This document shows, one piece after another, positions 32,216 through 42,661 of a stretch of 64,000 nt of DNA. Each line of letters starts with the position of its first letter. Positions within the stretch are counted from its first letter, which is position 1. Location: NCBI GenBank assembly GCA_026826555.1, contig JAKSZT010054565.1, forward strand, positions 1,318,186-1,382,185, written 5' to 3'. Below the pieces are notes generated by a model, which saw only the letters and a list, made by a program, of their open reading frames with translations, ran no database searches and was not told where the DNA came from. The position numbers were made by a program, and so were the translations under genes. The stretch comes from Tolypeutes matacus. Taxonomy: Eukaryota > Chordata > Mammalia > Cingulata > Chlamyphoridae.

Positions 32216-34562
32216 TGTGTATTTTAAGCCAGCCTTAACTCCCTATTCTGTATAGGAATATAGGGCTTCTGACTTGGGGGACTGGATGGACAGTGCTGTC
32301 CTTCACCAAGAAGGGAAACTAGGGATCTTAGGGGAGTTTGCTGGTTTGGGTTGGGATGTTGAGGCATTGATTTCATAGTTATGTATTAGAAAAGAAACAA
32401 GCTACTCCATACCCAACTCCTAAAATTTATGAAATTATAATGAAATAACCCCAAAAGAAGAAATTCTCACAACATCCAGAGATGCTATTGCTGTTAAAAA
32501 AACTGGATTATTATTTCATTCTTCTCCATGGGCTTTGTTTAAAATCACAGCAGCAAACGAATATGCCTTGATTCCTTATAATTTAATTATTTTAGTTCTC
32601 AGTATGACTTATTAAATGATTATAGGAGCCCTACTCTATTAAGCATAGGAAATGAAGGCACATTTCCTGCCCTCAAGAAGGGGAATAGATAGGCTTGCAA
32701 AGCCCCATCACACAGAGAAAGAGTGGGGAGTCACTCTGCTGTGGTATTTACAGGATGAGGCTCTGAGCCTTCACTAATGGGCACAAGTGGGGGAGAGGTT
32801 GTTGGGCAAGACAGTGGTGCCAGTGAGCAAGCTGCTGTTTATTAGTGGCAAGGGGTTTGGGTGAGATGAATCTAGAAAGGTATTTGGAGACCAGTTGGAG
32901 AACCTGGCTTGCCAAGTTTAGGAGTGGGAACTGTAAAGGTGTTAGTCCCGGAAAGGTCCAGCTCAGCAGCTTGTACTCAGTAGGCTGTCGCAGTATTTGA
33001 TGTTTAATTAGCATTTAGGAACTTCCTTGTTCCAACTCTTCTCTGACAATGAAGATTGTCCCTGATGCGGAGCAAAGAAACTAGGGGAGAGGAACTGAGC
33101 TTCACCTGTAAGGCCTGAGGACAACTTATTTGTAGGATGTTTTATAGCTAATTATTGGCACCAATTGCTCTTTCTCAAAAGTTATCTTGTGTGATTTAAA
33201 ATATCTTAAATGAAAACTTTTCTTATTTCTAAAAATGACATTTTAACAATCTTTAAAATTAGAATTTTTTTCTAGTTAGTGATTTGAATAGAAAAAAAAA
33301 TCCTAACCAGTTGAATCTTCATTTTCTTTTTGTCTCTACTTTTTCTGCATTCCCATTTTACATTTTGACCACTTTGAGTTAATTTTCTTCAGTTTCTGAA
33401 ATCTCCTATCTAATATGCTTCCATCAAAAAGCATTATTTCATTTTACTGTGTATTTAAAATAACAACAGTCCTTCATGCCTTTTTCTTGTGGACACATGT
33501 AACATAGCAGGAGACTTTGTTGATATACTCCTGTGAGTTGGGCTGGGAGATTATTGCTTCATAGAAGTGTGGTGAGAAGTTGGCCAGAATGGAACTTGGG
33601 ACCCAGGCCTTGAGCAATCTAGTTCACTGGCTGCAAAGACTCATATGCCTTCAATTCTTGTCAGAATTAGTGTGAGTTGCCTGTAGTTATAGAATCCTTG
33701 AAAAATATTTTTAAGTATTATTACATTAGCATTTATTTTATGCTTAATTTTTCATCCATCCTTTCTAATGTCACCAGTTTTAGGGCTCTGGAGATGGGTT
33801 CGAAAAGCTCTGTGGCAGCAGCTAATAATTGTTTTTTTTTCCAAATAGCTTTCAGTTCCTAAAAAGAGCCCTTGCCTTCTTGAAGAGGAATTGCACTTTA
33901 TCTCATTTTATTTGTCATCCAAGTGTCTGAAGTTCTTAGTGTCACTTGCCCCCCATCATACTTTGTGTCGACAAACCCCAAAAGGTGGATATTCTAAAAA
34001 TATACATTTGTTTTTAGTTTTTCTGTATCAAATGAAGATAAGCATCAGAACACTACAGTTCTCCATTTTGTTCAGTGGGAAAGGAAGAATCTTCACATGA
34101 GAGTAGGATGAGGGAAATGTATGTTTGAGGTGACATTAGTGAGGATTCGAGATGTGAGAGGGGGTACATTCAGCCTTACATACCTGGAGTTTGGGAAATT
34201 ATCTTTGTGCAGTTCTGTGGCTCCAAATGTGAACCTTCTGGAGGGGCCTTTATTATTTATCTTTTATTATTTAGTTTTCCCTCTTTGTGAGGTTGTCTCT
34301 TTGGAATTCTCAGGAACACAGATGAGAGGAACTTAGGGAAACCCTGTGTTTGTTCGATGGCCATTTTTCCTTTCCTAGACCATTTTATGGTGATTGACTC
34401 TCAGTCACTGATGTAGGTTTTCAAGTGTCTGCTAAAAGTATGTATCATGATCATATAATAGAAGAACTGAGTTTAAATGTTTTTTTAAAATTTCTGTTTC
34501 TACTGTTTTTTTTTTTTTTTTTAAGAATAGAGGAAGGGAGACTAGTTAGGAGGCTATATATA
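32216..34562. other. Unassigned sequence, about 2.3 kb
   Basis: The largest stretch without a recognised transposable element in the left half. No splice-bounded exon, RNA gene or long frame that I can support (largest frames 60-88 codons). Could be unique intergenic or intronic DNA. Confidence 0.4.
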
Positions 34563-34680
34563 TATATATTTTTTTATTTTTATTTTATTTTATTTTTTTG
34601 AGGTACTGGGGGCCAGGATTGAACCTGGGACTGCATATGTGGGAAGCTGGCACTCAAGCACTGAGCCACATTGGCTTCCT
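34563..34680 (-). mobile_element. Short tRNA-derived SINE
   Basis: Head at right reads GGAAGCCAATGTGGCTCAGT, B box GGTTCAATCC, body ending CCCCAGTACCTC, tail of AAAAT repeats. Same short subfamily as unit 2 at 9776. Preceded by a TA repeat. Confidence 0.85.
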
Positions 34681-34989
34681 AAATATGTTTTAAAATATCA
34701 GAAGCTGAATGTGTATGTGGGCATAATTTTTTTTAATGTTACAATGAATTAAGCAAATTTTTCTTGAAGCATAAATTGTGGTACAGAAATACATTTCAAC
34801 TAAGTTCAACACCATGAATGGAAAATTTAGGCACCAAAACTTCCCCTCCTCTATCACACTAAGATTTTGATTACTATCCAATTTACAGTTTTCATTTTCC
34901 TAGGCTTTTTTTTTTTCCATACAAATTTGTGCACTGTATCAACATTAGGTAGAACTTCTACTTAAAACAACCACACCACAACAACAAAC
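34681..34989. other. Unassigned sequence
   Basis: AT-rich, no recognised feature. Confidence 0.35.
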
Positions 34990-35201
34990 AGACCTTAAGC
35001 CAACAAATGTTATCAAATCTGCTGGGATACTGTTCAAAATGGCATTGATAGGAATGAACTCCAGAGGCTGGGCCTGAACAGGGAGGTGGTCGCTCAGGCC
35101 TGGTGCCCAGTCGTCTGACCTGTACCTCTCAAATTGTGCCCTATCTGTGAAATATATGCTATGTCATTAAATGCTTTTAAACCTAAAAAAAAAAAAAAAG
35201 A
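34990..35201 (+). pseudogene. Possible 3' end of a retrotransposed mRNA
   Basis: About 200 bases without a repeat signature, ending in ATTAAA (35167-35172) and, 14 bases on, a pure run of fifteen A (35186-35200). A poly(A) signal followed at the normal distance by a pure A tail is what a 5'-truncated processed transcript leaves. The source gene is not recognised. Confidence 0.4.
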
Positions 35202-35337
35202 GTACATTAGGTGCTATGCTACTTACAAAACACAAACTGATTACACATTGATTGAATGCTTCTTCAATGAAGCTTTCAACAACGTGCTTAACGTAAGTCC
35301 AAACAGTGTTCCAACCACTTGATTTCAAACCAAGTAT

Positions 35338-35507
35338 GGGAAGCGGCTGTGGCTCAATCAGTAGGGCTCCCGTTTGCCATATGGGAGGCCCCGGGTTCGG
35401 TTCCCGGGGCCCTCTGGTGAAGGCAAGCCTGCCCGCAGGGCGTGGTTAGCTGACCCAGCGAGCACAAGCAGCAAGGGGGGGATAACTGAATAAACAAATA
35501 AATAAAA
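35338..35507 (+). mobile_element. DAS-type tRNA-derived SINE, plus strand
   Basis: GGGAAGCGGCTGTGGCTCAA head, GGTTCGGTTCC B box, GCAAGGGGGGGAT block and AAAT tail. Perfect 12-bp target-site duplication TCAAACCAAGTA at 35325-35336 and 35508-35519. Confidence 0.95.
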
Positions 35508-35519
35508 TCAAACCAAGTA

Positions 35520-36074
35520 GATTTTGTTTAGAAAAAAAGGTGTTTCACATATCAGTATGGGAGGAACAAAACATCATAGCACCAATCCAGAAAGAATAAA
35601 AAAAATATTGAGGACAATAAGATATACAAAATTTAATTAGCTTCACTGTTCTCTCAGCTGCTTAAATCCCACAGAATTTGCAAATATAGCTAAAAAGATG
35701 CCTACTCTTGACAGCATATATTTCTTGTCATTTCCCATTAAATGACTACTTTGGAATTTCATGTTATAACATGTTTTATGAATGGCATTCTGCTTCACTG
35801 TGACACCTGAATAACCTGGATAGCTCTCACTCTGAGCAGTCATTTCATTTGTCCTTTCAAATCATGGTGAAAGGAACAGATGAAGTCAGAACACTATCAC
35901 ATGCATCACAAATCACAAAGTCACAGAACTTTAAGTCTCAGGATAGGTTAGAAGAGACATTGATTCTGCTTTGAACCAAAGCTTTCAGTGTATTAATGGA
36001 AATTAGTGGAAATGGCTGCTAAAGTAAAAGTTGAAGTGAATGATCCAAATTGATTTGACTTACTGAATCCAGTC
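35520..36074. other. Unassigned sequence
   Basis: No recognised gene or element; weak MIR-like text near 35935-35985 is not enough to call. Confidence 0.35.
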
Positions 36075-36767
36075 TGTATTAGTCAGCCAAAGGGGTGCCA
36101 ATGCAAAGTACCAGAAATCTGTTGGCTTTTATAAAGGGTATTTTTTTTGGGTAAAAGCTTAAAGTCCCAAGGCCATGGAAAGTCCAGCTCAAGGTACCAT
36201 AATAGGTACTTTCTCACCAAAGTCAGCTGCCATGTATTGAAGCAAGATGGTGGGTGATCTCTGAGGTTTCAGCCTTCCCCTCTGGGCTTCCTTTCTCGGC
36301 TCAGCTGCTCTGCTTCTTCCTGATTTCAGCTGTAGGCTGGCATAGGCTTGTCTTTTAGGGCTTCCTATATATATATATATCAGCCTCGGCTGTCCCGTCC
36401 TACACCCCCCACCCTCCCCAGCCCTTCCCAAGGTCAGCTGTAAGCTATCCGGCAAAATGGCTTATCTCTACTGGAGCTTCAACTGTTTGAGTCTTCTCCT
36501 TTTTGTTACTTGGCAGGATAAAAAATGACACAGCTCTCTCTTCTTGTGTGTGTGAGTATCCATTTATATCAGATCCAGTGAGGGGGTGGGGACTCAACCT
36601 GAGTTATGCCTACTGATGTAGTCTAATCAAAAGCCCTAATCTTAATAGGTAATCTAATCAAAGTCACCTCAGATGAATTTAACGCAAGCAAAGGATATCA
36701 CACCCAGAAGAATAGATTAGTTTACAATATAATCTTTCTCTTTTTGGGATTCATAAAATAAACTGCT
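36075..36767 (-). mobile_element. Solo LTR, ERV-L-like, minus strand
   Basis: Starts TGTATTAGTCAGCCAAAGGG like the copy at 29013 and follows it through TTTATAAAGGGTATTT and the AATCTAATC region. The right edge is less certain (AACTGCTGA near 36767 where others have AACTGTTACA). A TA repeat (36366-36381) lies inside. Confidence 0.7.
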
Positions 36768-37019
36768 GAATCTCCTTAATAAATTTTGCACTAAACACCA
36801 TTTATGCTACATTGGGGAAAACAGCATGGTTTAAGATTTCCATACAGTTCTGTTCATGTACCTTATTCTCAAGCTACAATACTCTAATGTTTACTTTTGT
36901 CACCATCTGCCAATGAAAAAGGAGACCAAATTCACTTGACCTTAAAAGAAAATTGGGACCAGGGTCCTCTCCCCTTTCTCCCCTGGGGTATGAGAGTAGT
37001 ATGAACCCACAGTGTAAGA

Positions 37020-38640
37020 GAGTATCACTTTATTTGGGGGAAGGAACTCCATGGTAAGGACTACAAATAGAGGGAGAAATAATGTTAAAATAGTTCACAA
37101 AATAATAACTGCAGTCATTTTCTTAATAGGATGTGACTTGTGGAAGAAAAACTTTAATGGCTGTTGCAAAAACATCTGTATGAAGTAGAAATTGGTTTCA
37201 ATAACATTAGTAGAGAATATGTTCTAGGAACTGGAGGTAATGATATAAAATTCAGGCATCAATTTAATAGAACAGTCCAGATGGTTAGGCCGAGGCTAAC
37301 ACCTAATGAGGATGAAAGCCTTGTCTGTGGGGAACTTTGGATGATACCTGGAGAAATATTATACTATGCATAAACCATATTCAATTGTTTTCACAAGTGT
37401 TGTAAAGTTTCATACAGTAAAAGTTTTTTTCTACATGCACTTCAATTTCACAGCAAGAGTGGCATAGAATACCTAAACACAGAAGAGAGCATTCACGCAA
37501 GATACCTAATTCTTTGATATAATAATGCATACAACAGTTCAAAGTGATTACACTACGATTACAACTAGGATTTCCTGCAACTACAGTGTGGTGGGTGTGG
37601 AAAGCATGGCCCCTGGTGTCAATGTCTAGAAAGCAGTCACCACCTTCTTCTACATGCGCTCTCTTTCTTCATTTTTCCCTTCATTTTTCCCTATCAGCTC
37701 TGCTGTTGCTGATTCTTAGCAAAGCTGTTAAAAACAAAATTGTAATCATTGAACATAGTGCTCTAGCAATCAAGACGTTTAAAACCTTCTATCTTCTGGG
37801 GTGAAGAAAGCACCCCATATGAAAGCATATGTGACATACACAACTCTGATTTACAAACAGGTGGTCATGAATTTTCCTGGCTTGAAGAATTCCACAACTT
37901 TCCTGATCAGGTCATCATAGGAAGTCTGACTTCAGTTTATTTCAAAGCTAACATAAGAAAATTTTGGTTCTGGGGTGATGTGAATAGTTCAATAAATTCC
38001 ATCTGATTTCATTCTATTTATTGAATACCCACAAGGATTGAACAGTGTGGCATCAATGACAGAACCATGAATTCCACTCTCACAAGTGACATCCTTTGCA
38101 GTAACACTATTTTTCACCCATGACTGCTGGGTGAAGTGCACTCACCAGAATTTCCAGGGTTTGATCTGGCAGACTGATGACACGACTGTGGGAAATCCAT
38201 AGTACACAAGTACCAACAGTCACAATCCATCCGTCCCATACAATATGCTGCTCCATTTGGGAAAATTGCATAAAGAATTTCTTCCTGGAAATTCTGGTGT
38301 GGGTACCCTGCGTGAAAAGTCTTCATGAAATTCTTATGAGAATAAAAGAAGCTTTGAACTGAGCCAAACCCACTTGTAATCCCTTGCAGTCTTCAACAGG
38401 GGAACCAGTGCTTTCAGTAAGACGGTGGGACCACATGTCAGTTTTTTTCCACACTTATGATTGAACTTTGCACATCCTTCAAAAGCGTGTCCCCAGATCC
38501 TTGGTTTGCCTCAGGCTGCTGCTAGGAGAACCAAACCTCCAGCAGCTTCTCGGTCCTCTCAGTCCCTTCGAAAAAACGTGCAGCTTCTGTCATTGAGACG
38601 AGTGCACAACCAACAACCACAGAAAATCAACTAAATTAAG
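37020..38640 (-). pseudogene. AMD1: Processed pseudogene of S-adenosylmethionine decarboxylase
   Basis: The parent gene encodes the pyruvoyl enzyme that supplies decarboxylated SAM for spermidine and spermine synthesis. The coding relic runs from an ATG at 38593 to a TGA at 37694 with no introns. Recognised blocks: EAARFFEGTE (start), [52 protein letters not shown], then RKVVEF, QKIEGFKRLD, FNDYNFVF and the C-terminal glutamine run. It is shortened to about 900 bp against about 1,005 bp in mammals. The deletions remove the Glu-Ser self-cleavage site that makes the pyruvoyl group, and stops and frameshifts are present. Sequence left of 37694 to an AATAAA (37029-37034, minus) is probably its 3' UTR. 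No clear target duplication or poly(A) tail seen. Confidence 0.88.
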
Positions 38641-39029
38641 TCTTTTCTCCTGCCCCTGTGGATCTTTTTTTTTTTTTTTTTGCTTTAATTTTATATTAAC
38701 TTTTTTTTTTTTTTTTTAAAGGATTAATAAAAATTTCCTGGCTTTTTTGTAAGTTTAAGTTGAAATGCGATTCTTTTGGAAATAAGAGGGAGATACAATT
38801 CATTCTCTTGTAGTCCGCTGCTTACAGAGAGTACAGCGAGCGCTAGCTAATGTCCCTGGCCTTACTGTGCAAGCCTCCATGGTGTAATATGAGTAAATAT
38901 TTTTCTCTTTGCGTTTAACTGGCTTCTGAGGAGTTATTTGGTTGCCCTGGTTCACAAAATTTAAAAATTAAGGCTTTTAAACATTTGTTCTTCATGCATT
39001 TATTGAGTATATGTTATATGCTGGGCAGT
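38641..39029. other. Unassigned sequence with two T runs
   Basis: T runs at 38668-38684 and 38702-38717 just right of the AMD1 relic. No gene seen. Confidence 0.4.
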
Positions 39030-39165
39030 ATGGACAGGCTTTGAAATTAGATATGGATTCAAATCCTGGTTCTGTCATTTACCAGATGTTGTGCTTTTAG
39101 GCAAATCACTTAGCTTTTCTGAGGTATGTGAAATAGACTTCATAATGCTTCTCTTGTGTGGTGGT
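39030..39165 (+). mobile_element. MIR-type SINE relic
   Basis: GATATGGATTCAAATCCTGG, TCTGTCATTTACCAG, TTTAGGCAAATCACTTAGC and TTTCTGAGG follow the MIR core order. Confidence 0.75.
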
Positions 39166-40736
39166 TGCACACAAGACACCATATATATTTAGTAGTTGCT
39201 CAATAAGTTAGTTTTTTCTTCCCATGAAACATTTCAAACATTAAAAATTACTTTTTTCACTCATTTTAAAATATGACTACCTTTCATTATTAAAAAAAAA
39301 ATTAGTTCATTAAAACGAGTTTTACTCTCAACAGTTTTTAAGTTTAGAAACATACCTGTACACACACATACAAATACATGGTGAAGTATATGCCTTGAAT
39401 CTTCGAATTGATTCTGAGTTAGAAAACCTTAGAAAACCAGAAAATTGGTTGTAAACATTCATTTTTCCAAATATATGTTGTGTTTATTATTGAGTGTTAT
39501 ATAAGTATGTATAAGTACATTATAAAAATGCAGATTAATTCCGATAATATTTTCTTAGTCCGTGAAAGGAAAAACAGTGCTCATTTGACTTTGGCAGAAA
39601 CTGAGGCTGTGAGACCATAAGGAGGGAGGTTTAACGCTCTAGAGAACTTATGCAGGCCTAACCAGGAATTTCGTTGCCACTTGCAGTTGGTAGCACAAGG
39701 TAACAGGCTTCATGTGTTTTACACTTTCTTGCCTCCTGGAGTGAAGGGTATTTGGCTTTGTACCTTTAGCAGCCTTGTTTTAACCAGTCACCATTATACC
39801 TTCTAATTTATGAAACTTATTCTCCTTTTAAAAATCCATGTAAATGTAATATCACATATTCCTGATAAACTCCGAGAATTTACTTGCTTACTTGTTAATT
39901 GACTCATCTGAGACCTTCTTTTCTTTCTGCAATCTTTTTTAAACTGGCCGTCTTTTTGAGTTTATTTATCCCTTACTTTCAATCTCCAGATACTGAGGTC
40001 TGGACATTCTCCTGGAGGTCAATCCCTGCTGGTCTTGAAGTCGCCAGAGAGTTTTCTTGAGGGCCCTCAAGTACTGTGTGACTCCTGATAAAATGGAGGT
40101 CTAATTCAGGCAGTGTCCTTGAGTGGAGACCAAGTAAATTGTAAGTAAGCAAGTGAAACATTGAGTTAGGAGTTTTTACTTCAGGCTAGTGCTAAATTAT
40201 AAACTCAAGAGTTCAAGTCTAAACATGGAATATCCTTGATAATTCTCCAGGTGAATTGCCCTTAAGACATTTTTCTTTTCTTTCTTTCTTTTTTTTTTTT
40301 TTTTGGTCCGAAGGAATGACTAAATTTCACAATTTTACTTAAAGTTACATGAAGTAAAATTTGGAATATTTCTTTTCAGAATTTCAAAGTGTAATTTAGG
40401 ACTTTGCAGAAAACACTGGTAAATAATGAAAAAAAAAATGATAGTGTTATGGACTTTATTTAGGATCTGACTTCAGAATTAAAGCTTTTTTTGGGGAAAA
40501 AAACAGGATCTGGTTCATATATTTTAAGGTAGTATTGATAGGTACTCATAGGATCTTTGTATTTTCCTGGTGAATTGTTGTTAAGTAATGACTAGCTTTA
40601 TCTTTAAGAAGGCATTTTATCTTAAGCCCCATTTTGTCTTATTTTATGTTATACTAGCTTCATGTAGGTGAGCATGTGCATGGTATTTCTTTTTCTGTCC
40701 CTTTACTTTCATTCTCTCTTTGTATACTTAGGTGTT
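39166..40736. other. Unassigned sequence, about 1.6 kb
   Basis: No recognised gene or element. Contains T runs near 40288-40304. Frames are short. Confidence 0.35.
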
Positions 40737-41000
40737 GTGATGGTTAGGCTCATGTGTCAGCCATTTCTCCAAGGAGCCCTTGTTCCTTTTTTTTTAGAGA
40801 ATGGTATTAGAAACCAAAATCATTCTTACTGGGTTGTCATTGCTTCTAAGCCCTCTCAGCTGTAGGACAAGGAGATTAATGAGGGTCTAGATATCTCTTT
40901 TTAAACAGCATATAAATAGAATTTTCTTCTTTAAAAAATCCAACCTGAGGACTGTCTTTTGTAGGTAGTTTAATTCATTTATATGAATTGTGAATACTAT
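40737..41000 (+). mobile_element. Old L1M/HAL1-like fragment
   Basis: CAGCCATTTCTCCAAGGAGC, AGAATGGTATTAGAAACCAA and GTTGTCATTGCTTCTAAGCC follow a well-known mammalian L1M-type 3' region. The same blocks occur diverged near 61935-62060. Confidence 0.5.
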
Positions 41001-41772
41001 TTGTAGCAGAAGCTCTGGGATGCCTTGCCTCACCATAGTAGTATGTGACAGCTTCTGTGTCTCTTTGTCTCAAGTTTTCTCTAATTGTTGGAATCTGCTC
41101 AGCCACAAGCAAATGAAAGTGCCTGAGAACTAATGCCCTAAGGCATTTTTCAACCAATGACAAATACGTATATACACCAGCTTCTTCACTCTTTGTAGAA
41201 TAACTTGGACTGTAGTTCTACATTAGCTCTCAGAAATCTCCAGCAAGATTAAGCTACAGTTATCCACAGTGGGAACTTGCTTCACAGCACACTCTTCTGT
41301 GGCTGCCTTCCCTTCCCTGTCTTATTTTCCTACCCCCCAATCAGTGTTTCCTGGGGTCACTTCTCAAACTACTTGAACTTGAGTGTTTGTTTCAGGTTTT
41401 GCTGGAGCAGGGGGAGGGGAGACCTAAGCTGATATATTTGGATGTATTTCTATCATGTTATACTTCCTATGTAACCATACTTACCCCTCCCCCATTTTTC
41501 TCCTGTCTTCTATTCTTCTGATTTGCTTTGTTCCCTTCCTACCATGCCAATAATTTGGAGTTCTTACATCCTATTTCTCTTCTTTTACAGGTTACTTTTA
41601 TCATTTTAACGTGCTTGGTATACTTAAAGTAAGTAATATCTCCATTTTCGTCTGGACAATATAAGGACTTTAGAAAACTTTTATGCTGATCCTCTCCCGT
41701 CATTCATGTTATCATTGAATAGTTTTAATATTCTGCCTTCTTTTTAATTACCTCTTGTCCAAAGCTGGGCAT
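41001..41772. other. Mostly unassigned; possible ancient LTR remnant
   Basis: 41280-41400 (CCTGTCTTATTTTCC, CAATCAGTGTTTCCTGGGGT, CAAACTACTTGAACTTGAG) resembles the 3' part of old mammalian LTRs. The rest is not recognised. Confidence 0.3.
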
Positions 41773-42116
41773 TGTTGTTGTTTTTTTTTTTTCTTCTTTC
41801 TCCTTTTTTTTTTTTTTTTTTGCTTGTGGTTTTTGCTCATTGTCTGCTTGTTTCTTCTTTAAGATGCACTGGGAACCAAACCTGGGACCTCCCATGTGGG
41901 AGGCAGGTGCTCAACTGCTTGAGCTACATCTGGTCCCTCCTCGTTTTTTGTTTTTGCTTGTTGTCTGCTTATTGTTTTGCTCACTGTCTCCTTGTTGTTG
42001 TTTTTTCTCATCTGCTCATTGTTTGTTTTGTCTTCTTTAGGAGGCATCAGGAACTGAACCCAGGACCTCCCATGTGGGAGGTGGGTGCCCAACTGCTTGA
42101 GTCACATCCGCTCCCT
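41773..42116 (-). mobile_element. Two tandem tRNA-derived SINE units, minus strand
   Basis: Head of one unit ends near 42116 (GGGAGCGGATGTGACTCAAG leftward) and the other near 41936 (GGGACCAGATGTAGCTCAAG). Each has a B box (GGTTCAGTTCC, GGTTTGGTTCC) and the CTTCTTTAAG/A linker, and the pair ends in poly(T) at 41784-41820. Similar units occur in the dimeric SINEs. Confidence 0.82.
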
Positions 42117-42661
42117 AGACATATTTTTTTATATTGTATTTTGTAGTCAATATTTAGGTATGTTTACAAAATTCTTTGCTTACCATTTCTTCTTGCATCC
42201 ATTTTTGGGGATTCAGTTTCCTTCTTCCTAAAGTATACCTACTAGTAATTCTTCCAGCAAAGGTCTGTGAGTGGTATACACAATATTTGTTTGAAAATGT
42301 CTTTATTTCACTCTCACTCTTGAATGATAATTTAGCAGAGTATGTACTTCTAGCTTTACAATTATTTTTCCTAAATACTTTGATACTACCAGTTGACTAT
42401 GGTTGGTATCTATAATTTTGATCAGAAGTATGTGCTATGGGTCTGATTATCTTTGTGTGTATGTGCATATGTATATGTATCTGGTTTTTCTTTATAGTAG
42501 CTTTTTAAGATTATATTCTTATATTTGATCTATTCTCTAAGTTTTACTAAGATATGTTGATGGATTTGTTTTTTCTTATCCTACTCAGTAGTAAGAACTC
42601 ATAGCTTCTAAAATGCTGGAAAATCTTCAGTTATTTTTTCTTGAAATATTACCTTGCCCCT
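42117..42661 (-). mobile_element. Old minus-strand L1 (left part, host of the chimeric ERV)
   Basis: Antisense ORF1-proximal L1 text, ending CAGTTATTTTTTCTTGAAATATTACCTTG then CCCCT (42657-42661). The same L1 resumes at 44918 as CCCCTCTCTCTGAATTC, the order expected for L1 ORF1 (compare 58790-58830). Confidence 0.6.

Noticed and set aside
40737..40765. Start of a second MLT2-like LTR (TGTGATGGTTAGGCTCATGT)
   Set aside because: The likeness to the LTR at 44466 ends after about 25 bases and the sequence becomes L1M-like; no LTR body or duplication.
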